From Oikopleura dioica (Eukaryota > Chordata > Appendicularia > Copelata > Oikopleuridae): a stretch of 64,000 nt of DNA. The notes under the pieces are model-generated. The model was not told the DNA's origin. It saw only the letters and a program-made list of their open reading frames with translations, and searched no databases. The stretch covers positions 188,501 through 252,500 of the forward strand of contig OU015566.1 in the NCBI GenBank assembly GCA_907165135.1, given 5' to 3'. Each line of letters opens with the position of its first letter. Within the stretch, counting starts at the first letter, position 1. Below are positions 10,377 to 21,808 of the stretch, piece after piece. The translations under genes and the position numbers were made by a program.

Positions 10377-13300
10377 TTAATTACTATCAACAACTCTTCT
10401 GGCCAAAACCGTAAGAGTTTTTCGTGAAGAAGAGGTTCGTTGGATCTGGTTCTGAACTAGGGCCTAGTTTGAAAATTTGGATATTTCCATATTCTCTCAA
10501 TGAAAAATTAATTCATGCGTTCATGCCTTAAGGACTTATTTAAATTACCCAGGGCAAATCGCCTGCTCCATAGATGCAGATTCCATGGCGATAGCTTCCA
10601 TAGCACTTTGGATAGAGTCCATTTTGAACGTGACCTCGCCATTTAACAATTCTTGCGAGACTCTGAAAATTTATTTGTTAGTTTTTTGACTGTTATTATT
10701 TTTTTGTAATAAGATGACTTCGTGCGTGTTTTGTGATTATTTTTGGTTGACGCGCGGGTCTGGATTTTGGCCAAAACGAAAGCGCTTATGAGCGAACTCG
10801 CTAAGCGAATCCAGACCCCTGGTTAACGTTTAGTCGTTGGGCCGAAATGTTTATTCATTGGGAGATCATTGATCTCAGATCAACGAAAAAAAATGTCGAA
10901 GAGTATATTGATTTTTTTATCTTTTGTAAAAAGCGAACCTGGAATTCATTCTTGTCATATTGGCGATTTGACGGTAAGGAGCCTGGCGCTCCTGGAAATC
11001 TGCTTAGTGCTGCCCAGAGAAACTCGTCTGGCGTGAGCGTATCGCGGCTCCAATGGAGAATCTCTAACACAGTTGAATTGTTAAGCGTGTAGTCAACGAA
11101 CGCACGGGAGAGGATATTGTACGCGGAGCCTGCAAATTTTCCGATTCCGTCTTAAACACATTTCTAACAATTCAAATTGCTTATGTATTTCTTACGTGGT
11201 GGTGAGGAATTCTCCCGCTTTGTACTAACAACCTCAAGCTCTCCGTTTTCCCCTTTCTCCAACTTGAAGCGCAACCTTAGTCGATCTTCTTTTTGTGGAG
11301 TCATCGGCACGGATTCGATTTCGTTCTGTGGTGTTATAAAAGAAGGCTTTCCATGAAAAACATTGACTATTTTTCTAGCCATGATTAAGCCTTGCACAGA
11401 TATTGACCCACAGTGGACAAATAACGGGTGTAGGGCGGCTACGTTACAAGTAGTTAAAATTGTAACGGCGTTACAAAAATTCAAAATCGAAATCATCGAA
11501 CGAGTGTGCGCTTCGCGCTTGAATTAAAGGAAACTAAATTTTGGTACACATTATCAGTGGAATGAATGACAGTGGAATGCACTTTCTGTCCCAGCGCCTC
11601 TCCCCCCCCCCCTTCTTACCTATGCGGTTAAAGTTTTGCGACCCAAAAAATACGGGATGGTCGGACTCATTACCGAAAATTTTGGTAACTCATTACCAAT
11701 TTTTGGTCGTTCATTACCAATTTATTTTGATTTTTTCGAGTAAATTGCGGGAGCACAAATTCGCTCTTCGAATGAAAAAAAATTGACAGTTTTTCGTCGA
11801 ATTTACCGTAATGCCTTACCAAAATTGGAAATGTGTTACCAATTAGAAATGTGTTACCAATTGGAAATGAGTCCGACCGTTTCCCAAAAAAAAGTCGGAT
11901 CAAGATTGTGCGGGTCTGTGCGGTTTTTTCCGAATCAATACCACTTTTGGTACAAACCAAGACAAGGAATAAATACGGCATGAAGTGACGGGGGAAAACG
12001 GACTCGGTTGGCCCAACTCCCGCCGAGTGTGAACGTGCAGGAGGTGTCAAGCCGAGTGAAGGAGATGCAAGGGACAACGCCGCCGGTGTGAACTCCTGCA
12101 GAGACTGCTCCTGGGCCCAAGTTGGCGCAAGTCTCGGTGTGAATCCTTGAGTAAAAAGAAATTAGGTGCATGTTGAGCCGGAAATCATGATCAAGCTCAG
12201 CCTGGATAATCTTCAAAAATGAAGATATGGAAGACTAAAAATTAGAATTCTCTGAAAACTTCCATGATAGGGTAAAATTTGATTCTGATTCTGATGCCGC
12301 TTTCGTTAAAGTCTTTTGATGTTAGATTTTTGAAATAAATCACTTCCAATTATTATCAGCTCCAGGGCTGTTGATTCCGGGTCCTTTCGGATTACCCGCG
12401 ACTAAAAAAAACATTTAGGTGTCAACTAATCTCACAAAAATATTTTCACCTATTATAAGGCAGCCCGAGCAATTCCGACACCTCGACCAGAAAATCACCA
12501 ACTAGCCTCTTACTTATACTGTTTTGTAAAAACTTAGCAGAAAAACTTTCAATTTAAACTTCAACCTCGTCACTTCTTGCCTTATTTGTTCCTTTTCTTG
12601 TTTTGACCCGATTTCTTTCTCTTATGAATGACCCCCGTTTATTTGGCCAAACCAAAAAAATAGGTGTAAAGATAGGAAGTTACAAAAAAGGAAGTGATGT
12701 TTTTGGAATGGGTTTTCATTGGCCGGTAGGCAAAATGAAGCCATCTTATTGGTCTTCCAAAAACGCACGTCCTTTTTTTCTCACTTCCTTTCTTTATTCT
12801 TACTTTTTTTAATTTGTGCCCGTTTATTGACGGACCAATCAGTCCCGCTTCACCTGTTAATTTGGCACGTTTTTAATAAATAATCGTATTTAACAATCTG
12901 CTACTGAAAGATCACTTTTTTCATGGCTAGAAATAATTCACTTTTGTTCATGGAAAGCCAAGATATAAGACAAATAGCGGACCATTTCTGCATTCGTCTT
13001 GAGAGGAAAGTCCGTTCCGCATAAATTGATGTAGTATTTCCATCTGATCGGGTGATTTAAAAGATCTTTCATACAGTTTAAATCCGCTTGCAGTCTCAGA
13101 ACGGTTGAAATCGGGTGTCGGGCGCTGAGGTTATGCCATAACCAGGTTATGCATTTTCCTGGATTTTGCATAACCTGGTTATGCATTCTCGATTTAAATT
13201 GGAACAATTTGAGTCTTAATTAGCTATGGGAATAAATTATCACTGATAATTTATCAGGCATTCTTAAATAATTTGGAAGTCATAAATGCAACCTATCCTT

Positions 13301-16300
13301 GAATAATGAGCGTAAGTGACGGTTTCTCTTTTCGACGCTAAAAAGACATTCGGAAAGCAGCTGGCGAGGCTTTCAAGGGCTTCATAAAACTCATCAGGAG
13401 ATTTCTTATCAGCGTGGATGCAGTAGACATTCTGCGGATGATAAATCGACCGTAAAAGGCGCTAAAACAGAGATAAGCCAAATTTTTTTTTAAAAAGGGT
13501 TTAACCAAAAAAATGAACCAATAAAATAGGATGAATCTATTTTGAAACGATAAGCATTTTTACTTAAATTTCCTTATTTCAACATTTTTTACGCTTATCA
13601 GGGGTCTGGATTCGCTTAGCGAATTCGCTCATGAGCGAAGCGAAGCAGAGCTTTACCAAAAATTTTCGCGAAAATATCGCCCATAAGAAAACGTTCTAAG
13701 AGTTGTAAATTTTGCTGATTGAACTAAGCTTTTTCTTTCGCTTTTTGGAAAATTTTTTCGCTTCGCTTCGCTTTCGAAATTTTGATTCGCTTTCGCTTTA
13801 AATTTTTGAAAAATTTTCGCTTTCGCTTCGCTTTCGCTTTTCATTTTTGGCCGAAATCCAGACCCCTGCGCTAAAAGATAGAAAATTTATGAGTAATCAG
13901 CTATTTTTATTGAGTATGTGCGCTTTAAATGCCCGCTCCGCGGGTTTAGTGGTAAGAAAATCAAAGATGGGAAAACAATAACAAAAGAATACAAATGACT
14001 GTATTCTTATCTTATAATTTCCAATTTTAAGGCTACGGGGGTCGACGAGGCTCTAACCATGGCCTTATTCCGGGAAACCCAAAAGAGTTGGGGGCTTGAA
14101 TCTTTCATTAATAGTTAATTTGAACTTAGATCATGACTTGTATAGAAGAAAACCTAAAGTTGATAGGCATTTTCTTGCCAAAAAATCGCTTCAAAGTTGG
14201 CATCTCGACCTATATTAGGGTAAAATTGGTTGAATCTTCCAACCTTTCGGGATCCCGAATGTTTCGGGATTTCCCGAAACGTTCGCAGTAAAAAAGGGCC
14301 TTTTTGTCTTCGACCCTTTCGGGGATGATTTTCAATAGTTTCTATCCTAGAAAATATTTTAAGCCAAACAGTAACGTCAAAGTACATCTTTATTGAAGAA
14401 AATGGAGGCGCGAAGGAAAAAAAAATAATTAACTCGAAAAAATGGATCTTTAACTCATGAAGTTCTCTATAAAACAGGCGCGGAGCGCACACATTCTCTT
14501 TGACTACAAATTCAACATTTATAAAAGGTCTGGACTTCTTAGACCATCGAATTCGACGAAGGCAGGTAGAGTTATCTTTTTGGTTAGTAAAATGCCCTAA
14601 TTCGGCATTTAGGCCACTTTTTTTAACGTTATCCTCACCAAAACTCCCGAAAGATTCGGGCGATCCCGAAAGGTTCCGGAAATCCCGAAAGATTCGGGAA
14701 ATCCCGAAAGATTCGGGATCCCGAAAGGTTGGAAGTGACAACCGGTAAAATTGGCTTCAATTCTGAAGAATTGAACCTATAAACCTACACTTAGTATATT
14801 TTTAAATAAAATTTCAAACCTTTTGAAGCCTTTGTATACAAAGAAATCGTGGATAGATTTGGAATTTTGGTATTCCAATACCAAAGTCCGCAAAAAATGT
14901 CAATTTTTAAAAATTTAAAATCGGGTGTGCGCTCCGCGCCTGTATTATACGATACTTTAGGATTGTTTTTAATAATTTCTCGGGCGGAAAATCCAAATTG
15001 TCTAAAAAATTTGGTATTGGAATACCAAAAAAGCTTTGGTATTGTAACCGACCGTTCCCGGATAGAATCAATAAAAATATCGAATTTAATTTTTTGAAAA
15101 GTGAATCTCGTTAAAAATTGCATTTTTTGAAATAACGATAAACGATTTTTGCTGTAAAATCCAAAATATCTGGTATCATTAAAAACCAAGGCTACCATTA
15201 GATTTTTCGTGCTCTGCGCTTTCGAAAGAGCCCCAAATGACGAAAATCCAAGCCAAAAATTTTTTTCGGTCAAAGTTTTAGCGCTCGTATCTCGGAAACT
15301 ACAAATGTTAACAACTCACTTTCAACTGTACGTCTACTTTATTTCTTGCGGAGAATTCACGTCGCATAATTGATATTGTGATACTTTCAAGTTAAGACCA
15401 CATATAACGTCGACCCCTGTACCCTTAAATTGGCAATTTATGATTAAGACCTAAAAAACTGACCTCAACTTCTCCAGCATTTTCGTAAACAGCAATTGCA
15501 AACGCGATCGAAAATTGGGGTCAGGAACCCACATCATTGTTAACCAATTTTAACAATTCTTTGGCTCATTAAAAAAAACAAGAGTCCGTTCCGCGGTTGA
15601 ACTGTGATTCTCCTCCTCGTATTGATCGAATTCACCCTTTTGATTAATCTTGACACTTTTTGGTACTGGGTACCCGTTTTGGATTAATGTCAAAAATTGG
15701 TTATGGGTAGAATTAGCGAGCTTTTGAGTAATGTGTATTTTTAAGCAAAACCAAAACTTGAAGTGATGTTTTGGATCAGGGTTTTGATTGGCCAGAAGAC
15801 CAAAAGCAGCTCTCTTGTTTGTTACTTAAAATGCATGAATCATGCAGCATGATGGTCTATATTTTGCCTTATTCATGCGGGAACCAACAAAATTTTTTAT
15901 AGATGAGCGCACGGCGCCCCGAACTCAAATCAGTCTTTAGCAAGTATAATTTACTCGCGCGAATTCTTAAGTCAAGACAAGTCTTCGTCAAAAAAGAAAA
16001 GACATTCTCTCGTTAAAATTATCCCGAATCCCGGTGAGGTAAAGAAAACTTTCGATCATAAAAACTTGAGAAAATCGAGGATTAACGGGCTCTGCCCCAA
16101 AAAGTAGCGCCGTGCGGGAAAAACGGCAAATAAAAATCATTTAAAAAATACTTATATAATTGAAATTCGGGTAAGGGTTAGAAATTTGACTCCAAAAAAA
16201 TTGTTCGAGAGCGTCTCATCTTACATTGTGGAAGTCTGTATTGCCTAGGATTTCGCTAGTTCAAAGGGTGGCGGGCGGCTTCGTTCGCAAAGGCCATTTT

Positions 16301-17550
16301 GCGACTGGCGTTCGCAAAAACGAAAAATTTTTTGCCGAAAATCGTACACAACTTTCTTCAAAATGTGTCCCAGCGGTAGAAAAGGACTGCTCCAGCCAAG
16401 CCAATGAGTTCTTTACCAGCAAGTGCGCGAAGCGCATTCTCAAGGCAAGATTTTTTTTCTTTGTGAACGGCGTTCGCAAATTGCGAACGAAGCCGCCCCA
16501 CACCCAGTTCAAACAGTAAATTTCAAAAAACTTGATATCTAAAAATTTTATGAAAATAGTGTGATTGACCACAGACGTGGGTTCCCGACCCCAGGTCGGA
16601 AAGTCAGCTTCTTGTTTGCTCAATGTTGATGTAACGTATTTGCGGTCTTTGATGAATGAGGCGCATTGCTTGTTTTTTATCCACTCAGTCAAGCTCGTGT
16701 CCGACATTGTTGCTATGTACTCAGCCATGTTTTCTTGCTTTGTATTCTGTATTCTTTGCTGTAATTTGTCCAATTCTGCATTTGATAATGAAGAATTGAT
16801 GATCGCGTCGCAATTTACTCCAAAATACTCATCAGCTGGGAAATGAAAATGAAACTATTTCAAGCTCTTATAAAGAGTCATTTACAGTTATTTTCCTCTT
16901 TTGTGGACATTTTTTGTCCCAAATTTTCATAAAAATGTCCACAAAAGTGGGCAAGAGTCTCCAAAAAAACGTAAAACTGTACGACCTTAAAATTTTTTCT
17001 TCGATAAATTTTTCTTCGAAGAATGGCGAATTTTATCATCAAAACGCCATTATTTTCCTTGTTATCCCATTTTTGGTCAATTAAACTGTATTAGACATTG
17101 ATTTCTTATCAAAAACGTCCTGATTTTTGAAAAAAACACCCTATTTCTTCCTAATAAATTTTTTCGGCTGGACAAATGTCCACAAAAGTGGAACATTATC
17201 CTTGCAGAAGTCTCCCATAAAAACCCCTTAAAATGAAGACAATGCCCACAAAGTTGGGATCCACAAGAGAGGAAAAAAACTGTATTTAAAATAATATATT
17301 ATTTAAAAGAAGATTTCAAGTAAGCGATAACGACCTAAGCATAACCTGAAAAGATGAGAATCTTAATTCAAGCCTGATTCCTTTGATATTTTCGCATTGA
17401 TGCTCTTTGGAACTCTCGAACTGCTCGTTTGATCCAGAAAATGAGGTGACTCGTCAGCGTGGTTAGGAAAGCCGTCCAGCGCGATGAAAAAGTAATCGCA
17501 GAAAAGATCACTCCGATCAAATAAATTTGTTTTCTTTTGAAAGCACTCAT
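10377..17550 (-). CDS. Core-2/I-branching beta-1,6-GlcNAc transferase-like (GT14)
   Basis: Golgi type II enzyme that would add branching GlcNAc to O-glycans or polylactosamine. Exons in reading order: 17550-17451 (start and membrane anchor, putative), 16835-15464 (interrupted by a transposon at 15515-16594), 13461-13298, 13094-12972, 11374-11196, 11150-10939, 10662-10549, 10451-10377 (last, weak). Family signatures appear in order: [71 protein letters not shown] and [10 protein letters not shown]. Phases agree at every listed junction. All introns fit GT-AG except 13297-13095, which must be GA-AG to keep the [10 protein letters not shown] junction. The expected C-terminal NKFD segment was not found, so the last exon may be wrong or the gene shortened. 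The first exon rests on an anchor-like stretch with a phase-1 GT donor. Confidence 0.8.
10756..10820. mobile_element. Small GGGTCTGGAT inverted-repeat element
   Basis: A 65-bp palindrome-like unit with ends GGGTCTGGATT and AATCCAGACCCCT, carrying GAGCGAA / TTCGCT words. Flanks GGTTGACG and GGTTAACG resemble an 8-bp duplication with one mismatch but are not exactly adjacent on the left. It lies in an intron of the branching-enzyme gene and is related to 13600-13867. Confidence 0.55.
11651..11882. mobile_element. Inverted-repeat element with ATTACCAA words
   Basis: Ends contain GGTCGGACTCATTACC and GAGTCCGACC. The word TCATTACCAA / TTGGTAATG recurs six or more times. The 9-bp sequence CCCAAAAAA occurs directly on both sides (11642-11650 and 11883-11891), read here as a target duplication, though A-richness weakens this. 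It is located in an intron of the branching-enzyme gene. Confidence 0.65.
13113..13190 (+). mobile_element. GGGTGTCGGGCG end with GTTATGC words
   Basis: Starts GGGTGTCGGGCGCTGAGG, then GGTTATGC and GCATAACC words in tight palindromes. Only one end is present. The opposite orientation of the same end is at 42345-42420. It fills the GA-AG intron of the branching-enzyme gene. Confidence 0.6.
13600..13867. mobile_element. AGGGGTCTGGATT inverted-repeat element
   Basis: Ends AGGGGTCTGGATTCGC and ATCCAGACCCCT. The right half is a long run of TTCGCTTTCGCT-like words. It lies in the large intron between 15463 and 13462 of the branching-enzyme gene. No clean target duplication was found. Confidence 0.65.
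14236..14735. mobile_element. Element with CCCGAAAGATTCGGGA words
   Basis: Ends CTTCCAACCTTTCGGG and CCCGAAAGGTTGGAAG are inverted repeats. The near-palindromic word CCCGAAAGATTCGGGA is repeated about eight times near the ends. It contains AGGCGCGGAGCGCAC. Any reading frame through it is an artefact of the repeated word. Confidence 0.7.
14866..15044. mobile_element. Element with TTTGGTATTGGAATACCAAA words
   Basis: The palindromic word TTGGTATTCCAATACCAAA occurs at the left and twice at the right, and TGTGCGCTCCGCGCC lies in the middle. Same plan as the other word-ended elements, with a different word. Confidence 0.6.
15515..16594. mobile_element. Old GGGGTC-class element inside the branching-enzyme coding sequence
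   Basis: Read on the minus strand its ends are CTGGGGTCGGGAACCCACG and ATGTGGGTTCCTGACCCCAA, inverted repeats with two mismatches. Flanks are TTTCCGAC and TTTTCGAT, an 8-bp duplication decayed at two positions. Leaving out the element and one duplication restores [15 protein letters not shown], the expected GT14 sequence. The element is old (decayed duplication, nested insertion at 16266-16505) yet the coding sequence on both sides has stayed open. Confidence 0.75.
16266..16505 (-). mobile_element. hAT-like MITE, GGGTGTAGGGCGG family
   Basis: A 240-bp element with ends GGGTGGCGGGCGGCTTCG and CGAAGCCGCCCCACACCC, flanked by a perfect 8-bp repeat AGTTCAAA (16258-16265 and 16506-16513). TTCGCAA words flank the GTGCGCGAAGCGCA palindrome. 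It is nested in 15515-16594. Confidence 0.9.
16883..17284. mobile_element. Tc1/mariner-like MITE with GTCCACAAAAG ends
   Basis: Ends TACAGTTATTTTCCTCTTTT and CAAGAGAGGAAAAAAACTGTA, with TA at both extremities, and GTCCACAAAAGTGG words inside. It lies in the first intron of the branching-enzyme gene. An inverted, interrupted copy is at about 62452-63270. Confidence 0.8.
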
Positions 17551-17661
17551 CAGCAGTATTCTTCATAAAAATATTATTCAGATGAAACATTTATCAGGAA
17601 CCGGTCAAAATACTACTAGCGCGACTCAAGGAACGATATTTATATAGGATACTTTTTTACC

Positions 17662-18404
17662 TTAAGGGGGTAGAACTAGGTTTTTCGAAATGTAGTGATT
17701 TTTGAGAGGCACTTTTAATAAGAAAAACCTATTTTTACTTATGATCACGAATTTTCCTCATAAATGTTGCTAGATAAAGGGTTAAACTATCTAAAAATGA
17801 GATTTAAAAAAGTTCGCTAGTCACGTGACTCTAGAAATTTGAGGACGCGAATACGCTAAAATTGCGATTTTCGAAGAGGTGGGTTCACGCTTCGCTCTCT
17901 AGCCCCAGAATGTGTTGACGAAAAAAAATTTTAAGAAAAATGTTGTTAGATCTAAGTTTGTTATATCTTCAGTCAAAGAGAGAATTTGAAAATCAAAGCT
18001 CTCCTGGGGGTAGAAGTAGGTTTTTCGAAAAAAGTCGATTCTAGACCGGCGCTCAAAGCCAGGAGAGCTTTGATTTTCAAATTCTCTCTTCGGCTGAAGA
18101 TAGAACAAACCTAGATCTAACAACATTTTTCTTAAAATTTTTTTTCGTCAACACATTCTGGGGCTAGAGAGCGAAGCGTGAACCCACCTCTTCGAAAATC
18201 GCAATTTTAGCGTATTCGCGTCCTCAAATTTCTAGAGTCACGTGACTAGCGAACTTTTTTAAATCTCATTTTTAGATAGTTTAACCCTTTATCTAGCAAC
18301 ATTTATGAGGAAAATTCGTGATCATAAGTAAAAACAGGTTTTTCTTATTAAAAGCGCCTCTCAAAAATCACTACATTTCGAAAGACCTAGTTCTACCCCC
18401 TTAA
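17662..18404. mobile_element. piggyBac-like fold-back element (TTAA ends)
   Basis: A 743-bp, almost perfect inverted repeat: TTAAGGGGGTAGAACTAGG at the left and CCTAGTTCTACCCCCTTAA at the right, with arms of about 350 bp and a short spacer near 18010-18060. Flanking TTAA fits a piggyBac-type target. A single arm recurs at about 55905-56190, and a shorter relative is 54001-54394. Confidence 0.8.
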
Positions 18405-19181
18405 TTAATTTATTAATTTTATCAATTTTCTATTAGAAGAGACGTTTCTTTGACTCAATGTACTTTAAATCATCTCTTTTAAAATTTGATATAAGTTGCA
18501 AAAATAACATCAAGTTTGATTTAAATAATTATAGGAGAGATAATTTATCTCAAATTGCGAGCAATATTATGAATTGGCTACCGCGTGCGCGCTTATTATT
18601 AATCATAATCAACATCAATCATTTACATTGATGTCATTTATCAAGAAAGAATTTTATTTGTTCCTATTTTTCGTCACTTTGGCTCTGTGAATACCCTTGC
18701 GGGCATAGGCTATGCCGCATAGCCTTAATGGCGCCGTTTTTATCGCAAATAAATGTCCTGAACGTGAGATTTCCAAAAAGGTATCATATGGTATTATAAT
18801 GACCAAAAATAGTTAAAATTCTATTATTTCTGCCTTTTAGCCAAAATGCACTTTCGCCACATTTAATTGCAATTTGTGGGAAAATGGGTTGAGATAGAGT
18901 TTATACTCATATGAAGTTTTTTTGGTCAGAATTTCAGGGAATATATGGTCAAAAACCGGTTCTGGGACTTGACCATGTGCGCGTACCATATCCTTAATCA
19001 ACTGCTCAAACCTTTCTTAAATGTAAAAAGAAACTGGCTTACTGTGTTCGTTCAAAAAGTTAAAACAATATAATCTAGAGAATTTCATATTCTTGCCGAA
19101 TTCGTAAAACTACGCTAGGGCATCGAGCCAAAATTGATTAGAAAAGGTGTTTTCGGTCAATAAATGAAGTTTCCTTATACT
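18405..19181. other. Gene-free stretch
   Basis: AT-rich, no supported gene. An AGAGACGTTTC half of core A lies near 18440, and the end of a GGTACC-family element begins before 19182. Confidence 0.4.
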
Positions 19182-19746
19182 TAGGGTAAATCACTAATAA
19201 TTCGACTTTTTTCTGGGCTTAGTAGAGTGGGCATGTAATACAGTTTTAGAAGAACAGAAGCTGGGGATCATTTTGACTATTGATACTTGGGGGTGATTTT
19301 GAACCCTGAGGGCATTTAGATGGCTCCAAAGTCCCAAAATCTGGCCAACTTCGGAAATGAGAATTTTTGAAGCCCTAACTCGCCAAGTAGACCAAATTGA
19401 AGCCTAGCTTCTGACGGTCATTTTGAGCTGAAGAAAAATACTGAGACCGGGGGGTTCCCGAAGAGCTAGGGGCTCTTGAAGTTTGGGAAGTTGACCAAAA
19501 TTGAGTACTTTTTCACATAAGGTACACGATTTGTATCACAAATTCCTCCAAATGACTTTTTATCTATGTTTATTCGTTAAAAATGTTTAAGAAATCATTT
19601 GGGGTCATCTGAGGTCATTCTAGGTCAATAAATATGAAAAATTCAGAAAATTGTCATGAGTGACCTGATCTGGGCTTTCTAAAACTGTATTATATGCCCA
19701 TTCTACTAAGCCCAGAAAAAAGTCGAATTATTAGTGATTTACCCTA
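19182..19746. mobile_element. hAT-like element with 65-bp inverted ends
   Basis: Ends TAGGGTAAATCACTAATAAT and ATTATTAGTGATTTACCCTA, continuing as inverted repeats for about 65 bp. Perfect 8-bp duplication CTTATACT (19174-19181 and 19747-19754). It interrupts an older GGTACC-family element, whose two halves (AAATGAAGTTTCCTTATACT and CTTCAGCCGCGAAGCGGATA) lie on either side. Confidence 0.85.
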
Positions 19747-20274
19747 CTTATACTTCAGCCGCGAAGCGGATACTAGTTTTTTTTCAACTAGGGGCTGTTG
19801 GTCGAGAAATTTTTTTCGGCTTTTTTAAATTTTGATATTATTTTTAGATTCCTTAATAAAAAAGGATACTTTTTGGTCACTCCCTTTTTTTGATTGGATT
19901 ATTTTCTTTTAAGCAAATTTTTAACTTTGGGTCTTCAAGTCGAGATTTTTCGGAATTTGGGAATCAGGTTTTTCGCAGTACAAAATTTTTGAGGGTTTTG
20001 CCGGAATCATTGTTAAGAGAAGGGTCGTCTTTGACTTTAATTTTCTCCAAAATCGTTATTTTTTTTAAATTTTTCCCACGTTTGCCCCCCCATTTAACCT
20101 TTTTCTATCAGATAAAGGTGGAATAAAAATCTTTCATAATAAATTCATGGAGTTATGCTTGTTAAAAGAACTTTAATAATCGACCACCTCCCCCTTACGT
20201 CAGAGAAAATGCTCGACATTGTACCAAATTTTCGGTACCAATTACTATTCTTAACTCTCTCACGGTCCACCGAG

Positions 20275-20701
20275 CAGGGTTCCAAATGTAGCAGTGTAGT
20301 AAATTGGCAGGTATAGCAATTGCTACATTTTTGCTACATGTTGATGTAGCAGGTGTAGCATGTAGCAGCGTTCAAAAAGCGTGTAGCAAAGTAAAGCTTG
20401 TTTCATTGCTACATTTTCCTGAGGGCAAAGATTTTTTTATCAGAAGAGACGATTTATGCATAGCAAATATATTTGAATGTCTCTTTTGATTAATAGTGAT
20501 GATATTTAGCTTCATTTCTATTTAGTTTGACTTTAAGAAATTCAAAACTATAAAAAATTCATATATAATCGAAATCTAATCGAAAATGGTAGCAGACCGG
20601 CACAATTTTATGTAGTAAGTGTAGCATGTAGCAGGGACTTTTTTTAGGGATGTAGCACGTGCATCATGTAGCAGCAATATATTGCTACATTTCGAACCCT
20701 G
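20275..20701. mobile_element. hAT-like element with TGTAGCA words
   Basis: Ends CAGGGTTCCAAATGTAGCA and TGCTACATTTCGAACCCTG with a perfect 8-bp duplication CCACCGAG (20267-20274 and 20702-20709). TGTAGCA is repeated more than ten times near the ends. Core A (AGAGACGA hairpin, then TAGTTTGACTTTAA) lies at 20430-20540 on the minus orientation. CAGGG ends with 8-bp duplications are typical of hAT. Confidence 0.92.
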
Positions 20702-21112
20702 CCACCGAGTCGGCTCTTCATACTTATTTTCCCAAAATTTTCTAGAAAACATTGAAATGTTATTCCTTAGATCATTAAGTTCTGTTATGAAGACGATTTT
20801 AAAAAAATAAAAAGGAAATGTAAGTGAGAATTATTCATTTTAAATCTTAATTAATTAAAAATCTCATGCAATTTTTTAAAAATTCCACATAATTTCAAAA
20901 TTCGCTCTAAGACTACGAAATTTTAGGTATAACAAACAACTACAGACCTATCTAACAAAGGCTTTCAAAGTTTGAAAATTTTGAGAAAAGATAGAGGTCA
21001 ACGAATGTCATTTTCTCAAATTATGACCATAGAAAGAATTCGGAGCAAGGGCGAGGCGTGGACCACGCCATACCCATGAGTTCTCAACCAAAAAATTGAG
21101 TATTTGCTCTTT
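20702..21112. other. Gene-free stretch
   Basis: AT-rich sequence with no gene or clear element beyond the duplication copy at its left edge. Confidence 0.35.
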
Positions 21113-21458
21113 TTAAGGACCTTCCCGTCAACAATTTTCGAAAAATCTATTTTCGGAATTTCAGAATTTTGACCCCGGAAATAGATTCTACAGGTCAAAA
21201 AACGATTTTGAGGCTTCATTTTTTGGGGGTCTATCTTGACTCTAACACCCTCAAAATCGCGTTTGAAAATCGGACTTTTTGACGAAAAATGACGTAAAAG
21301 TCCCAATTTTGCTAGAATTTCAGATTTATATTGGTCAAAAAGTGCTCCGAACAAGTTTTTATGATAAATTGAACTTCCAGGCACGCTAAGAAGCCAAAAT
21401 ATGGCTTTTTTGAAATTTTCGATTTTTCGAGGAAAATTGTTGACGGGGGGGTCCTTAA
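21113..21458. mobile_element. piggyBac-like MITE, TTAAGGACC family
   Basis: Inverted ends TTAAGGACCTTCCCGTCAAC and GTTGACGGGGGGGTCCTTAA with TTAA at both extremities. Relatives are at 52927-53700, at about 63455-63573 (right end) and from 63919 (left end). Confidence 0.75.
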
Positions 21459-21808
21459 AAGCGTGCATCTTGATAATTTTCGAAAATGTCGCAAATTCAA
21501 TTATTTTTTGATTTAAAATGCAAAAAAATAACCGGAAAAATGACTCTTTCCTAAAGATAATTGCGACAGCAAAATAAGATTTTGAAAAACGGCAGAATTT
21601 TGGGTTCTCTCTTTAAAAAAGCAAATTCGGCAAATTTCAGCATAATTTTGGGGGCGGCAAAATCTTTTGACTCATAATTGAATAGGTTTAAATTTTAAAC
21701 TTTAAATGTCCTGTTGTTCTGTTGCGCTTGGCGAAATAGGCTATTTTAAATAGCCTGTTCCAGTGCTTTTGGCTCAAACCACGTGTTAATTTTATTTTAA
21801 GATTAAGA

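Noticed and set aside
14154-14741. 195-codon minus-strand open frame
   Set aside because: It is generated by the repeated CCCGAAAGATTCGGGA words of an inverted-repeat element; the protein would be a periodic artefact.
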